Shown here: positions 1 through 8,744 of the stretch, in pieces
Layout: each line of letters opens with the position of its first letter
Position numbering within the stretch: the first letter of the stretch is position 1
Source of the DNA: UBA1163 sp049513055
Lineage (GTDB): Bacteria; Desulfobacterota; BSN033; UBA1163
Direction of reading: 5' to 3'
NCBI GenBank assembly: GCA_049513055.1
Contig: JBEKWN010000007.1
Location: forward strand, 13,747-77,746
DNA length: 64,000 nucleotides
Notes under the pieces: generated by a model
Seen by the model: only the letters and a program-made list of their open reading frames with translations
Database searches by the model: none
Told to the model about the DNA's origin: nothing
Made by a program: the position numbers and the translations under genes

Positions 1-664
1 CTGCATCGGTCCACCACCCCTCTAAAATATCCCATGTCATCAGCCCTTTTTTAATATACCGATTGTTCACATCGGTGATCTCTAACTCCCCTCGGTCAGA
101 GGGTTTGAGGGTCTTGATGATGTTAAAAACCTCTTGATCAAAAAGATAGATTCCGATCACGGCATATTGGGATTTGGGTTTTTTCGGCTTTTCTTCAATA
201 CGAGCGATCCGATCTCCCTTCAACTCCGGAACTCCAAACCGCTGGGGATCAGAGACTTCTTTTAACAATATCTTTGCCCCTTCCTTTTGCCTTCGAAAAT
301 TTTCTACCGCCTTTCGAATGTTTTTCTCAATGAGGTTATCTCCCAATACCACACAGATCTTTTCTCCTGACGCGAAGAACTCTGCCAACCGTAGGGCTTC
401 GGCAATACCTCCTTCTCCCTCTTGATAGGTGTAGTTGATATGTTTGAGACCGAACTCCTTTCCATTTCCTAACAGCCTTAAAAAATCTCCGGCATTGTTT
501 CCGCCCGTAACAATCAAGATGTCATCGATCCCCGCATTAATCAGGGTTTGAATTGGATAATAAATCATCGGTTTATCGTAGACAGGAAGGAGGTGTTTGT
601 TAGTCACCTTTGTCAAGGGGTAGAGTCGAGTCCCTAATCCTCCCGCCAGAATCACTCCTTTCAT
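1..664 (-). CDS. Sugar-1-phosphate nucleotidyltransferase, RmlA-like (3' end cut by window)
   Basis: Reading the minus strand from the ATG at 664 gives about 221 residues that run off the window edge, so the C-terminus is missing. The N-terminus carries the nucleotide-binding signature of glucose-1-phosphate thymidylyltransferases (GGLGTRLYPLTKVTNK), then MIYYPIQTLINAGI and VVLGDNLIE. This family condenses a hexose-1-phosphate with an NTP to make an NDP-sugar for envelope polysaccharides, in the cytoplasm. A strong GGAGGAG ribosome site precedes the start. It lies 23 bases after lptD in the accD-folC-lptD operon. It resembles the short RmlA-like forms rather than UDP-glucose pyrophosphorylases. 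The nucleotide and sugar used cannot be fixed from sequence alone. Confidence 0.88.
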   Translation of the reverse strand, partial: MKGVILAGGLGTRLYPLTKVTNKHLLPVYDKPMIYYPIQTLINAGIDDILIVTGGNNAGDFLRLLGNGKEFGLKHINYTYQEGEGGIAEALRLAEFFASGEKICVVLGDNLIEKNIRKAVENFRRQKEGAKILLKEVSDPQRFGVPELKGDRIARIEEKPKKPKSQYAVIGIYLFDQEVFNIIKTLKPSDRGELEITDVNNRYIKKGLMTWDILEGWWTDA

Positions 665-687
665 TTTTACTCCTCCTGAATCGTTGA

Positions 688-2865
688 TTATAAACCCATA
701 AGATAGGATTTTTGCCCAATCGAACTAATATTTAGAAGAGTAAGATAGACTTGGACCTTCGTTTCACTCTTCTGGATGCCGTCCGGAGATCGGCCCCATT
801 GTTCCACGGCGATACCCGAACTCCAGCACTGCGCCTGATATTCTACCCCGTAGACGCTTAAAACCCTCCAATGGTCTAATAGGTTATAGAAAAATGAACC
901 AAAAAGGTATACAGGGGCGATCGTCTTCACCCGGGCGTTGAGATTGACCTCATTGACATTTCCCTTGCTTTTTAGATATTGGACTTGAACCACATCATTT
1001 CTTCGATCCTTGACTGTGATTAGAAAATTCAATCTTTCGATACTCCCTCGATAAGGGTTGAGTTCTGCATCCGATTGAGCAGAAACATAGGGACCAAAAT
1101 TCCACCATAGTTCTCCCTGGATATTTGAAAAGTCCCGTTTCTTTCCTTCCGCATCTATAAACTGAGGGTTAAACCAGGAAGGATCCCCAAGGCTGTAACT
1201 CTGAAAAATTTTCAACTTCGCATACTCAACGGCTCCAGTACTGACCCCTCCTGTATCGGGTTTCCCCACCAGGCGCTGAGTGATTCCATAGGTGATCTGA
1301 TTGGTATAGGGAATTCGGTCTACATCGTCAAAAACGTGAATCCGACTCTGACTCACCGGTGGACTGTATTGATAACTGATGGTTGGCTCGATGGTGTGCA
1401 TCCATTTTGACACCTTAAAAAGGTCGGAAATCTTCGAGAAGGTTTCGGAATTATATACGCGGTAAAACTCTGCGGACATCTCCATGCTTGCTTCGAGTGT
1501 TTCTCTTGATTTCCATCCATGATATGTGTTGGTTGGATCATTAAGGGATTTGTAGAGAGTCTCTCTCAGTCCGACATCCGACTCGAACTTCAATACATTG
1601 AAGAGCCTCATGGGATAGAAGATTCTGGGAAAAAGATCTCCCCGATGTACCTCGATATCCTTCTCACTCCAGAAGTTGGTATAGGAGGAAGCCAGGTCAT
1701 AGAAAAGAGGAGTTTTAAAGAGAGATTGGGGATGGGCATAAAAACTGATCTGTGGAAGTTTCTGAACCGTTTTGTCATTACTCGGCTGGGTCAGATCATC
1801 AAAAACCTCATTGTTTACTAAGAAGCTAAACTGATCCCAGTTCTTACCTCCGAAAAGAACCGATCTCACCTGCATTAAGCTCCTCGAATCAATCCTTGTC
1901 CCCCGCGGGAGGTCTTCATCAAAATCGTGAAGGTATTCGTGGTCGCTCACATGATTGATATCCCCTTTGAGATAAAAATCATAGGGAAGCTTCTGTTGGT
2001 GCTCAATGAAAAAAGCATATCGGTTCTTATTTAAAACCTGATCGTCGATGAAGTAGAATTTGGCTTCTCCCCTTGTCTCTTTGGCGAAGGCATAGCGATA
2101 CTCCAAGCCTTCTTTAAATCCCCTGTCTCCCAGCCAATTGAAATAGAAAGTGGTATCCATATTTTTTGCGAACGGCCAGTAAAAACCGGTCTTGAATTCA
2201 GGGCCATACGTGCTGGAATATCCCACCGAGGGGATGAGAAAGCCGGTTTGCCTTTCCTGTCTCACAGGAAAAGCACCCCAGGGGAAATAGAGAACCGGAA
2301 TATCCTCAAGATAGAAGATGGGCCCTTTAGCAACCCCCCATCCTCCCAAAGCCATTTCTTTCACTTCTATTTCCTTCACGGTGAATTTCCAGGGTGGCCG
2401 TTTCGCATCGCAGGTCGTCAACGAGCCATCTTGTAACCGATAGTGATTTTCTCCTAATTTCTCTACCTCCTGGCCGGTGACATGAAAATTCTGATCCTTC
2501 AAAAAGAGTTTGGCCTGATGAATTTTCCCCAAACGGGTATCTAGATTAACTTCCAGGCGTTGACATTCAATGACATCTTCCCCTTCTCTTAATAAAACGT
2601 TTCCCCACGCCACCAATTCTTTGGTTGCCATGTTCAATTGAGCATGATCTGCCTTGAGAGAGAAATCTCCTCGGCTCACTTCCACCTGTCCATGAGCCTC
2701 ATAGAGTTGCGCCTCCCTATCGTAGATGAGTTCATCGGCCTCTATGTCCACAGGCCCTTCTGCTTTCATCGCGCTCACCTCCACTACCTTGGCATAGGTA
2801 GGAGGAGAATAATTGATGATGAAGAGAACAAAGAAAGAGCTCAGAATGAACCGGTAATATTTCAT
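688..2865 (-). CDS. lptD: LPS-assembly outer-membrane protein LptD
   Basis: About 725 residues. The start at 2865 is chosen because it opens a signal peptide (MKYYRFILSSFFVLFIINY, cleavage near TYA-K), has an AGAGGGG ribosome site, and overlaps the folC stop as ATGA; an upstream in-frame start would add a non-signal tail. An OstA/LptA-like domain follows (about residues 30-150, with DIEADELIYDRE and ARGQVEV-type repeats), then a long beta-barrel rich in aromatic strands. Cysteines occur in LTTCDAKRPPW and near the end in YQAQCWSSG, as in LptD proteins that form disulfides. LptD inserts LPS into the outer leaflet of the outer membrane. The ATGA overlap implies translational coupling with folC. 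Confidence 0.92.
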   Translation of the reverse strand: MKYYRFILSSFFVLFIINYSPPTYAKVVEVSAMKAEGPVDIEADELIYDREAQLYEAHGQVEVSRGDFSLKADHAQLNMATKELVAWGNVLLREGEDVIECQRLEVNLDTRLGKIHQAKLFLKDQNFHVTGQEVEKLGENHYRLQDGSLTTCDAKRPPWKFTVKEIEVKEMALGGWGVAKGPIFYLEDIPVLYFPWGAFPVRQERQTGFLIPSVGYSSTYGPEFKTGFYWPFAKNMDTTFYFNWLGDRGFKEGLEYRYAFAKETRGEAKFYFIDDQVLNKNRYAFFIEHQQKLPYDFYLKGDINHVSDHEYLHDFDEDLPRGTRIDSRSLMQVRSVLFGGKNWDQFSFLVNNEVFDDLTQPSNDKTVQKLPQISFYAHPQSLFKTPLFYDLASSYTNFWSEKDIEVHRGDLFPRIFYPMRLFNVLKFESDVGLRETLYKSLNDPTNTYHGWKSRETLEASMEMSAEFYRVYNSETFSKISDLFKVSKWMHTIEPTISYQYSPPVSQSRIHVFDDVDRIPYTNQITYGITQRLVGKPDTGGVSTGAVEYAKLKIFQSYSLGDPSWFNPQFIDAEGKKRDFSNIQGELWWNFGPYVSAQSDAELNPYRGSIERLNFLITVKDRRNDVVQVQYLKSKGNVNEVNLNARVKTIAPVYLFGSFFYNLLDHWRVLSVYGVEYQAQCWSSGIAVEQWGRSPDGIQKSETKVQVYLTLLNISSIGQKSYLMGL

Positions 2866-4154
2866 GATCCCCTCTTGGGATGGAAATAGGCTCTGGCTTC
2901 TCCAACGGTATAGAGGGATCCAGTAATGCAAAGGAGGTCCTCTTCTCGGGTCAGAGAGAGACCTCTCTCAATCGCCTCTTTGAGATCTTCTGCAATCTCT
3001 GCTTTTTCCCCATTCTGTCCCAACGCCTTTTTGAGCAAAGAAGGAGGAGTGGCGCGGTCCGTATGAGGCTTGGTTAGAATGATGTGATCGGCCAGGGGAG
3101 CCAGGAGATGAAGCATGGACTGGATGTCTTTGTCCTTCATGATTCCGATGAGAAGAATGAGGTGCTGGTATTCGAATTCTTTCTCCAATGACTCCTTCAG
3201 GACAAGGGCTCCGGCTGGATTGTGAGCGCCGTCGAGGATGACCCTGGGAGAGGAAGAAACCATCTCCAATCTTCCTGACCAATCCACCTCCCTCAACCCA
3301 TCGATCATCGCATCCGTAGAGACACGATACCCCAAATCTTCTAAAACCTCCATCGCACCAAGTGCCGTGGTCGCATTGATGACCTGATGAAATCCCTTGA
3401 GATTGAGATGAATACTCCACAACTTTCGATTGAGACCTTCATAATCGAAATCCCCATCTTCTGCTCGGACATATCGAAATTCTTTCCCAACGCGAAAATA
3501 AGGGGATCCTTTTTCCTGACAGATCTTTGAAAAGAAGCGAAGCACCTGAGGTTGTTCGGCAGCGGTGATCAAGGGCCTTCCCTTCTTAATAATGCCCCCC
3601 TTCTCTCTGGCAATCTTCAAAATACTTTTACCCAGATATTCCTCATGGTCTTTAGCGATATTGGTGATGATGGAGATCAATGGGTCCACCACATTCGTCG
3701 AATCGAGTCTTCCCCCCAGCCCGACTTCTAAAATGGCCAGATCCACCAACCTCTGCTTAAAATAGTGAAGCGCCATGGCAGTGGTAAAATCGAAAAAGGT
3801 GAAGGGAGGGGGGACGCCCGCCGCCTCTATTTCCTTTCTCATCCATCCGGCCAGGGTGGCCACTTCTTCTTCCTCGATTTCCTTCCCGTTCACCTTGATC
3901 CGTTCGGTAAATCGAATGAGATGGGGAGAAGTGTACAGCCCCACCCGGTAGCCCTCTTTCTGCAGGATCGAACTCATCATCGCCGCCGTGGACCCTTTCC
4001 CGTTTGTCCCCCCGATGTGGATGGCTTGAATTTCTTTGTGGGGATTTCCAATGGCGTTGAGGATTCTCTCCACCTGTGTCAGTCCAAAGATCATTCCGAA
4101 TTTTTCGAGACGGTAAAGATAATCCAGCGACTTTTGATAGGCGTCTTGGCTCAT
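2862..4154 (-). CDS. folC: Folylpolyglutamate synthase / dihydrofolate synthase FolC
   Basis: About 430 residues of the Mur-ligase fold. The ATP-binding loop is HIGGTNGKGSTAAMM, followed by the family motifs TSPHL, FFDFTTAMAL, EVGLGGRLDSTN and ITNIAKDHEEYLG, and the C-terminal-domain motif ILDGAHNPAG. The enzyme adds glutamate to dihydropteroate and tetrahydrofolates. The start MSQDAYQKS at 4154 matches family N-termini; an in-frame start at 4187 would overlap accD by 17 bases. The gene follows accD by 16 bases and overlaps lptD by 4. The accD-folC order is common in proteobacteria. Confidence 0.93.
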   Translation of the reverse strand: MSQDAYQKSLDYLYRLEKFGMIFGLTQVERILNAIGNPHKEIQAIHIGGTNGKGSTAAMMSSILQKEGYRVGLYTSPHLIRFTERIKVNGKEIEEEEVATLAGWMRKEIEAAGVPPPFTFFDFTTAMALHYFKQRLVDLAILEVGLGGRLDSTNVVDPLISIITNIAKDHEEYLGKSILKIAREKGGIIKKGRPLITAAEQPQVLRFFSKICQEKGSPYFRVGKEFRYVRAEDGDFDYEGLNRKLWSIHLNLKGFHQVINATTALGAMEVLEDLGYRVSTDAMIDGLREVDWSGRLEMVSSSPRVILDGAHNPAGALVLKESLEKEFEYQHLILLIGIMKDKDIQSMLHLLAPLADHIILTKPHTDRATPPSLLKKALGQNGEKAEIAEDLKEAIERGLSLTREEDLLCITGSLYTVGEARAYFHPKRGS

Positions 4155-4170
4155 GAATCGAGTCTCTCTC

Positions 4171-5025
4171 TTAACCCTCTGCCTCAAGCATTTCTAATAG
4201 GGAGGCAAGAGTGTGTCGGAGGTCCTTACGCTCCACAATCAGATCAACCATCCCGTGTTCGAGGAGGTATTCCGCTCGCTGGAATCCCTCCGGGAGCTCT
4301 GCCCGAATCGTATCTCTTATCACCCTGGGCCCTGCAAATCCGATCATCGCCTTGGGTTCAGCAATGATGATATCGCCCAACATGGCAATGCTGGCGGAAA
4401 CTCCGCCTGTGGTGGGATCGGTCAACACCGAGATATAGGGAATTCTTGCCTCGTGAAGTTTAGCCAAGGCCGCACTGGTTTTGGCCATCTGCATCAAAGC
4501 GAGGATACCTTCCTGCATCCTCGCTCCTCCTGAGGCGCAGAAGATCACCACACCGATCCTCTTTTCAATGCCTCGTTCGATCAGGCGAGTGATCTTCTCC
4601 CCCACCACCGATCCCAAACTTCCGCCCATAAAATTAAATTCGAAAATGCCAACCATCGCTGACTGGCCTTCAATCCTCACCTCTCCGCATATGATGGCAT
4701 CCTTCTGTCCGGTCTTTTCCTGGGATTCTTTGACTCGAGAGGGATATCGTTTCGAATCCTTGAATTCTAAGGGATCGGTAGAGACAAGGTTCACATCGTA
4801 TTCAATGAAGGTCCCGGGATCCGCGACGCAATCGATTCGCTTCCGAGCAGGGATCTGAAAATGGTAGTTGCACTTGGGGCAAACTTGAAAATTCCGTTCG
4901 ATGACCTTCTGATAGATGATCTCATTACAAGAGTTGCATTTCACCCAAAGCCGTTCAGAGGGCTTCAGTTCTTCTCGTTTCTCCTTCCCTTCTTTTTCTT
5001 CTTCACCTTTTTTAAACCAGGTCAT
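4171..5025 (-). CDS. accD: Acetyl-CoA carboxylase carboxyltransferase subunit beta
   Basis: 284 residues, the usual length. The N-terminal zinc ribbon is visible as CNSC...CPKC (about residues 30-52), followed by the crotonase-fold carboxyltransferase core with FEFNFMGGSLGSVVGEKI, CASGGARMQEG and TTGGVSASIAMLGDI. With AccA it transfers the carboxyl group from biotin to acetyl-CoA, the committed step of fatty-acid synthesis. It is the first gene of the accD-folC-lptD operon and has a good promoter just upstream (5059-5087). The ribosome site (GAGG) sits almost directly against the ATG, which is unusually tight. Confidence 0.95.
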   Translation of the reverse strand: MTWFKKGEEEKEGKEKREELKPSERLWVKCNSCNEIIYQKVIERNFQVCPKCNYHFQIPARKRIDCVADPGTFIEYDVNLVSTDPLEFKDSKRYPSRVKESQEKTGQKDAIICGEVRIEGQSAMVGIFEFNFMGGSLGSVVGEKITRLIERGIEKRIGVVIFCASGGARMQEGILALMQMAKTSAALAKLHEARIPYISVLTDPTTGGVSASIAMLGDIIIAEPKAMIGFAGPRVIRDTIRAELPEGFQRAEYLLEHGMVDLIVERKDLRHTLASLLEMLEAEG

Positions 5026-5058
5026 CCTCTTCGGTCATCCTTTTTGTTTAAGTGATTA

Positions 5059-5087
5059 AAACTAACAAAATCATGACGAGATGTCAA
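5059..5087 (-). promoter_or_regulatory. Sigma-70 type promoter for accD
   Basis: On the minus strand TTGACA (5087-5082) is followed after 17 bases by TAGTTT (5064-5059), ending 33 bases before the accD ATG. The -35 box is perfect and the -10 box keeps the key T, A and final T. It lies in the divergent gap between accD and the rlmD-like gene. Confidence 0.55.
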
Positions 5088-5154
5088 TCCATTCTGTCCC
5101 TTCCTTCCCTCCATGAATCCATTGAATCTCATTCCCCTCCATGCTATTTTAAAC

Positions 5155-6438
5155 ATGATGAGAAAAGTTCAGGTTCATATTGAGTCCGTAGCATTTAAAG
5201 GGTATGGAGTGGCTCGGCTCAATGGGAAAGTGGTTTTCATCCCCTACACCGTGACCGGCGATGAGGCAAGGATCGAAATGATCGAAGAGAAGAAGAACTA
5301 TTCAATGGGGAGATTAATCCAGATCGTCGAACCCTCTCCTTGGAGAGTGATTCCTCCCTGTCCATCGTTTGGGAGTTGCGGGGGCTGCCAGTGGCAACAC
5401 GTTGATTCTTCCGTTCATGGAGAATTAAAAAAAGAGATTTTAGGAGAGATCCTCAAAAGATTAGGGGGGCTGAAGGAAATTCCTTTCATCAGCGTAGCCC
5501 CTTCGCCTAAACCTTATGGCTATCGGGTCAGGGTTCAACTGAAGGTGAAGGGAAAAGCAATAGGCTACTACCAAGAACGGTCCCATAAGATTGTGGATAT
5601 CGACCACTGCCCCATCTCGCATCCTTTGGTCAATCAGATCATCCGAAACCTTCGGAAGGAATTAGCCGCTCTATTACGCATGGAAGAGATCGAGATCAAT
5701 GTATCCCCGGAGGAAGGAAGAGGAGTTCTTTTATTTCATCCTCATTCATATGGTCAACGGATCGAGTATTTCATGAAGGAGTTCCTTCGGAGTCAGCCGA
5801 TCCTCCGGGGACTCGCCATAGCAAGCGAAGATGGCTTAAACCTTTTCGGTGACCCTACTCTGAACTTTATGATTCCCTTGAGTCAAGAGAGAGAAAAAAG
5901 AAATCTCACGTTTCGAATCTCACCAGAAAGTTTTTCCCAGATCAATCGGGAGCAGAATCAAACATTAATTCAGACCGTTCTTCAATTTTCCGGGGTGAAT
6001 AAAGAGGAAAGGGTCCTCGACCTCTATGCCGGCATTGGAAACCTCACCCTCCCATTGGCCATGGGAGCGAAGGAAGTCTTGGGGATCGAAGAGAATAGGA
6101 TGGCCCTAGAGGATGCCCGATTCAATGCAGTAAAAAACGGGATCAGAAATTGCGATTTCATTCAAGGAAGGGTCGAAGATGTTCTCATGAGTTGGAAAAG
6201 AAAAACACCTGATCTCATCGTCCTCGACCCCCCCAGGACAGGGTGCAAGACGATCCTGGATCAGGTGGTCAGATTGAAACCCAAAAAAATCGTTTATGTC
6301 TCTTGTGAACCCACCACTTTCTCGCGGGACCTCCGCCTTTTCTCTGAGAGGGGATATTTACTCCAAAGACTCGGCCTCATCGATATGTTCCCACAGACCT
6401 ACCACATGGAAGTGGTCAGTTTACTCCAAAAAGGTTGA
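5155..6438 (+). CDS. 23S rRNA (uracil-5-)-methyltransferase, RlmD/RumA family
   Basis: About 427 residues. The N-terminal TRAM domain (VHIESVAFKGYGVARLNGKV) is followed by the four cysteines of a 4Fe-4S cluster (CPSFGSCGGCQWQH, and CPI about 80 residues on), then a class I SAM-methyltransferase domain with DLYAGIGNLTLPLA, VLDPPRTGC and the catalytic loop VSCEPTTFSRD. Members methylate uracil C5 in rRNA or tRNA; RlmD, RlmC and TrmA cannot be separated here with certainty. Start codons at 5155 and 5158 are adjacent, neither has a clear ribosome site, and an earlier ATG at 5113 adds residues unlike the family. Confidence 0.88.
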   Translation: MMRKVQVHIESVAFKGYGVARLNGKVVFIPYTVTGDEARIEMIEEKKNYSMGRLIQIVEPSPWRVIPPCPSFGSCGGCQWQHVDSSVHGELKKEILGEILKRLGGLKEIPFISVAPSPKPYGYRVRVQLKVKGKAIGYYQERSHKIVDIDHCPISHPLVNQIIRNLRKELAALLRMEEIEINVSPEEGRGVLLFHPHSYGQRIEYFMKEFLRSQPILRGLAIASEDGLNLFGDPTLNFMIPLSQEREKRNLTFRISPESFSQINREQNQTLIQTVLQFSGVNKEERVLDLYAGIGNLTLPLAMGAKEVLGIEENRMALEDARFNAVKNGIRNCDFIQGRVEDVLMSWKRKTPDLIVLDPPRTGCKTILDQVVRLKPKKIVYVSCEPTTFSRDLRLFSERGYLLQRLGLIDMFPQTYHMEVVSLLQKG

Positions 6439-6499
6439 GGCTGAGGTTAAAGTTAAGGAAAAAGATTTTTTCTCACCCTTAGCCTAAACCTTACCCTCA
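6437..6499. repeat. Imperfect inverted repeat between convergent genes (possible bidirectional terminator)
   Basis: Between the rlmD-like stop and the hisG stop lies a degenerate palindrome built from related words (GCTGAGGTTAAAG and GTTAAGG on one side, CCCTTAGCC and CCTTACCCTCAG on the other) around a run of six T. It could serve as a terminator for both genes and is similar in style to the other word-repeat palindromes between genes in this window. Confidence 0.45.
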
Positions 6500-7369
6500 G
6501 ATGACTTTATTGAGGGGATATTCGATGATGCCTACTGCTCCCCGCTTCTGCAATTTTGGAATGAGTTCCCGGACGACTTTCTCAGAAATAATGGTCTCTA
6601 CAGAAAACCAATCGGTCTGGAAGAGATTGGATACCGTGGGGGCGGTGATGCTGGGGAGGATCTCAATCACACTCTTGAGGTCATTCGCCGATACGTTCAT
6701 CTTGAGCCCAACCATTCCCTCCGCTCGGAGGGCTCCCTGAAGAAGAAGCGAGATCTGTTCAATTTTCTCTCTTTTCCATGGATCTTGATAGGATTCCCGA
6801 TTGGCAATTAATTGGGTATTGGTCTGCAAGAGCTCTTCAACGATACGTAGTTTATTGGCCCGCAACGTGCTTCCGGTCTCCGTCACTTCAACAATGGCAT
6901 CGCACAATCCTTCAATCACCTTTCCCTCTGTAGCCCCCCATGAAAACTCCACGTCAACCTTGACGTGTCGCTCGGCAAAGTATCGTTTGGTAAAATTGAC
7001 GAGTTCGGTGAAGATCTTTTTCCCTTCCAAATCCTTCAATTGACGGATGGGAGAATCCTCTGCTACGACCAAAACCCATCGGGCAGAGGAAGTGCTGGTT
7101 TTGGAGTAGATCAAATCCTGAACGACCACGACCTCAGAGCCATTTTCCAAAATCCAATCCTTCCCGGTCAGCCCCACATCCAAGGTGCCTATCTCCACAA
7201 ACCTTGACATCTCCTGGGCCCTGACCAAGGTGCAGCGAATCTCATCATCATCCACCATAGGAAAATAACTTCGAGAGCTCACCGAGATTCTCCAGCCCGA
7301 CTTTTTAAAAAGCTCAATGGTGGCATTCTCCAAACTTCCTTTTGGAATTCCAACCTTCAGCATTTTCAC
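6497..7369 (-). CDS. hisG: ATP phosphoribosyltransferase, long form (HisG)
   Basis: 290 residues, the long form with a C-terminal regulatory ACT-like domain (from about residue 210, GMVGLKMNV...), which carries histidine feedback control and means HisZ is not needed. The catalytic part shows GIPKGSLENATIELFKKSG, LTGKDWI and the PRPP loop EVTETGSTLRANKL. It catalyses the first step of histidine synthesis. The start is taken as GTG at 7369: GGAGG lies 10 bases upstream, while the ATG at 7363 would be 16 bases away. That GTG overlaps the hisI stop by four bases (GTGA), so the pair is translationally coupled. Confidence 0.93.
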   Translation of the reverse strand: MKMLKVGIPKGSLENATIELFKKSGWRISVSSRSYFPMVDDDEIRCTLVRAQEMSRFVEIGTLDVGLTGKDWILENGSEVVVVQDLIYSKTSTSSARWVLVVAEDSPIRQLKDLEGKKIFTELVNFTKRYFAERHVKVDVEFSWGATEGKVIEGLCDAIVEVTETGSTLRANKLRIVEELLQTNTQLIANRESYQDPWKREKIEQISLLLQGALRAEGMVGLKMNVSANDLKSVIEILPSITAPTVSNLFQTDWFSVETIISEKVVRELIPKLQKRGAVGIIEYPLNKVI

Positions 7370-7743
7370 TTTCCGTATACCTCCTTCGGGTCAAAGATTC
7401 TCTTTCCCGAGATCTTCCATTCCCCTTTTTCAAATCGTTGGTGGAAGCAACTCCGAAAACCCGTATGGCAGGCCGCCCCTCCTATCTGATTTACTTTGAG
7501 CAGGAGGGTGTCTCCATCACAATCGAGGTAAATCTCCTTAATTTCCTGAAAATTCCCTGATGTTTCTCCTTTGACCCAAATTTTTTTGCGAGACCTTGAC
7601 CAGAAGGACGCCTTCTTCGTTTCCAGCGTCTTCTCCCACGATTCTCGATCCATGTAACCTAACATCAGGACTTCATTGGTTGAGGCATCCTGGATGATGA
7701 CCGGGATGAGTCCATCCCCTTTTTTAAAATCGATCTCGATCAC
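7366..7743 (-). CDS. hisI: Phosphoribosyl-AMP cyclohydrolase (HisI, single domain)
   Basis: 125 residues, the monofunctional cyclohydrolase without a fused HisE pyrophosphohydrolase. The motifs are LMLGYMDRESWEKTL, SFWSRSRKKIWVKGETSGN, the metal-binding LDCDGDTLL, and the zinc cysteines in ACHTGFRSCF. It opens the purine ring of phosphoribosyl-AMP in the third step of histidine synthesis. It is upstream of and coupled to hisG; the rest of the pathway is not in the window. Confidence 0.94.
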   Translation of the reverse strand: MIEIDFKKGDGLIPVIIQDASTNEVLMLGYMDRESWEKTLETKKASFWSRSRKKIWVKGETSGNFQEIKEIYLDCDGDTLLLKVNQIGGAACHTGFRSCFHQRFEKGEWKISGKRIFDPKEVYGK

Positions 7744-7756
7744 AAAACCTCCCCTT

Positions 7757-7830
7757 CAAGTTCGGAGTGATGAGTTCGGAGTTTTTAGTTCAAAGTATTT
7801 CTATGTCTCCGAACTCCGAACTATTAACTT
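7757..7830. repeat. Palindromic intergenic word-repeat (GTTCGGAGT family)
   Basis: The words AGTTCGGAGT and GAGTTCGGAG occur on one arm, and CTCCGAACTCCGAAC on the other, with a short A/T-rich loop. A second copy of the same family lies at about 59817-59918. The arms could form a long hairpin in RNA and may act as a transcription end between hisI and the DUF72 gene. Confidence 0.6.
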
Positions 7831-7831
7831 A

Positions 7832-8632
7832 TTACTGCTGCTCCATGAGCAGCTTGGCCATCTGGGCAGCGTTTTTAGCCGCAGAGCCTGCATGACAGTT
7901 ATTAAAAAAGATTAAAGTCCTGCCCGTCTTTTTAGAAATATCCTTGATGTCAGGAATGAATTCTTTCAGTTCTTTCTCACTGTAGAGGTAGTCATACCTC
8001 ACAGAAGTAGGGACATGGAACCAGTTAGTATTTCTGCCGTGAAATCGAAAATAACCAATTTCCGAAGTGGCCCTTGGATGGTAGGGCATCAATTGGGGCA
8101 ATTTGGGTTCATCAACCACACAAAATCCAATCCCATTTTTCTCTAAAAATTGAAAAGTCTGGTCTTTCAGCCAGACATGGTTTCGGAACTCAAAAACCAG
8201 AGGGATGTCCGCCATCTCCTCTTTGAACCTTTGGAGATAACCTAAATTTTCTCGATTGGGGAAGAACCCGTAAGGAAACTGCGCCAGGATACAAGCGAGT
8301 TTCTTCTCTTCAATCAAGGGGACAAGGCTATATTTAAATTTCTTAAAGGTCTCCTGATTATCAATCCTACTACCGGTCTCTTTATCCCAAATTTCATGGG
8401 TCATCCCTTTAAAAGACTTCACAACAAATTCAAAACCATTGGATGTCTTTTGGGACATCGCCGCCAGACTCTTCTGAGAGGGAAGAGTATAATAAGTGAA
8501 ATTGACCTCCAAGACATTAAACCCCAACTCTTTTTCATAGAAGGGTAACATATCCCCTTCCCGAATGCCTACAGGATAAACAGCTCCCTTCCAATCCGGA
8601 AAGGAAAAACCACTCGTACCAATCTTGATCAC
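7832..8632 (-). CDS. DUF72 (YecE-like) TIM-barrel protein
   Basis: 266 residues, the usual family length. It begins with the family signature IGTSGFSFPDWKGAVYP and contains EVNFTYYTLPS, CILAQFPYGFFPN, FEFRNHVWL, YFRFHGRN and a closing FFNNCHAGSAAKNA. DUF72 proteins are predicted TIM-barrel enzymes of unknown activity; I assign no function. The gene has its own good promoter (8672-8700) and is not clearly part of the his operon, from which a palindromic repeat separates it. Confidence 0.88.
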   Translation of the reverse strand: MIKIGTSGFSFPDWKGAVYPVGIREGDMLPFYEKELGFNVLEVNFTYYTLPSQKSLAAMSQKTSNGFEFVVKSFKGMTHEIWDKETGSRIDNQETFKKFKYSLVPLIEEKKLACILAQFPYGFFPNRENLGYLQRFKEEMADIPLVFEFRNHVWLKDQTFQFLEKNGIGFCVVDEPKLPQLMPYHPRATSEIGYFRFHGRNTNWFHVPTSVRYDYLYSEKELKEFIPDIKDISKKTGRTLIFFNNCHAGSAAKNAAQMAKLLMEQQ

Positions 8633-8671
8633 TCAATCTCCTTACTTGAATTTACTTCATCAAATGCATTA

Positions 8672-8700
8672 AAAATAGACGAACGGGAAGGGATTGTCAA
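8672..8700 (-). promoter_or_regulatory. Sigma-70 type promoter for the DUF72 gene
   Basis: On the minus strand TTGACA (8700-8695) and TATTTT (8677-8672) are separated by 17 bases. The -10 box ends 39 bases before the ATG at 8632. Confidence 0.55.
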
Positions 8701-8744
8701 CACTGATGTTGCAATGGCTGAGACCTATGGGGTAAAAGAGAGGC

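Noticed and set aside
3765..4367. 200-codon open frame opposite folC and accD
   Set aside because: It is antisense to two well-supported genes and shows codon-shadow composition.
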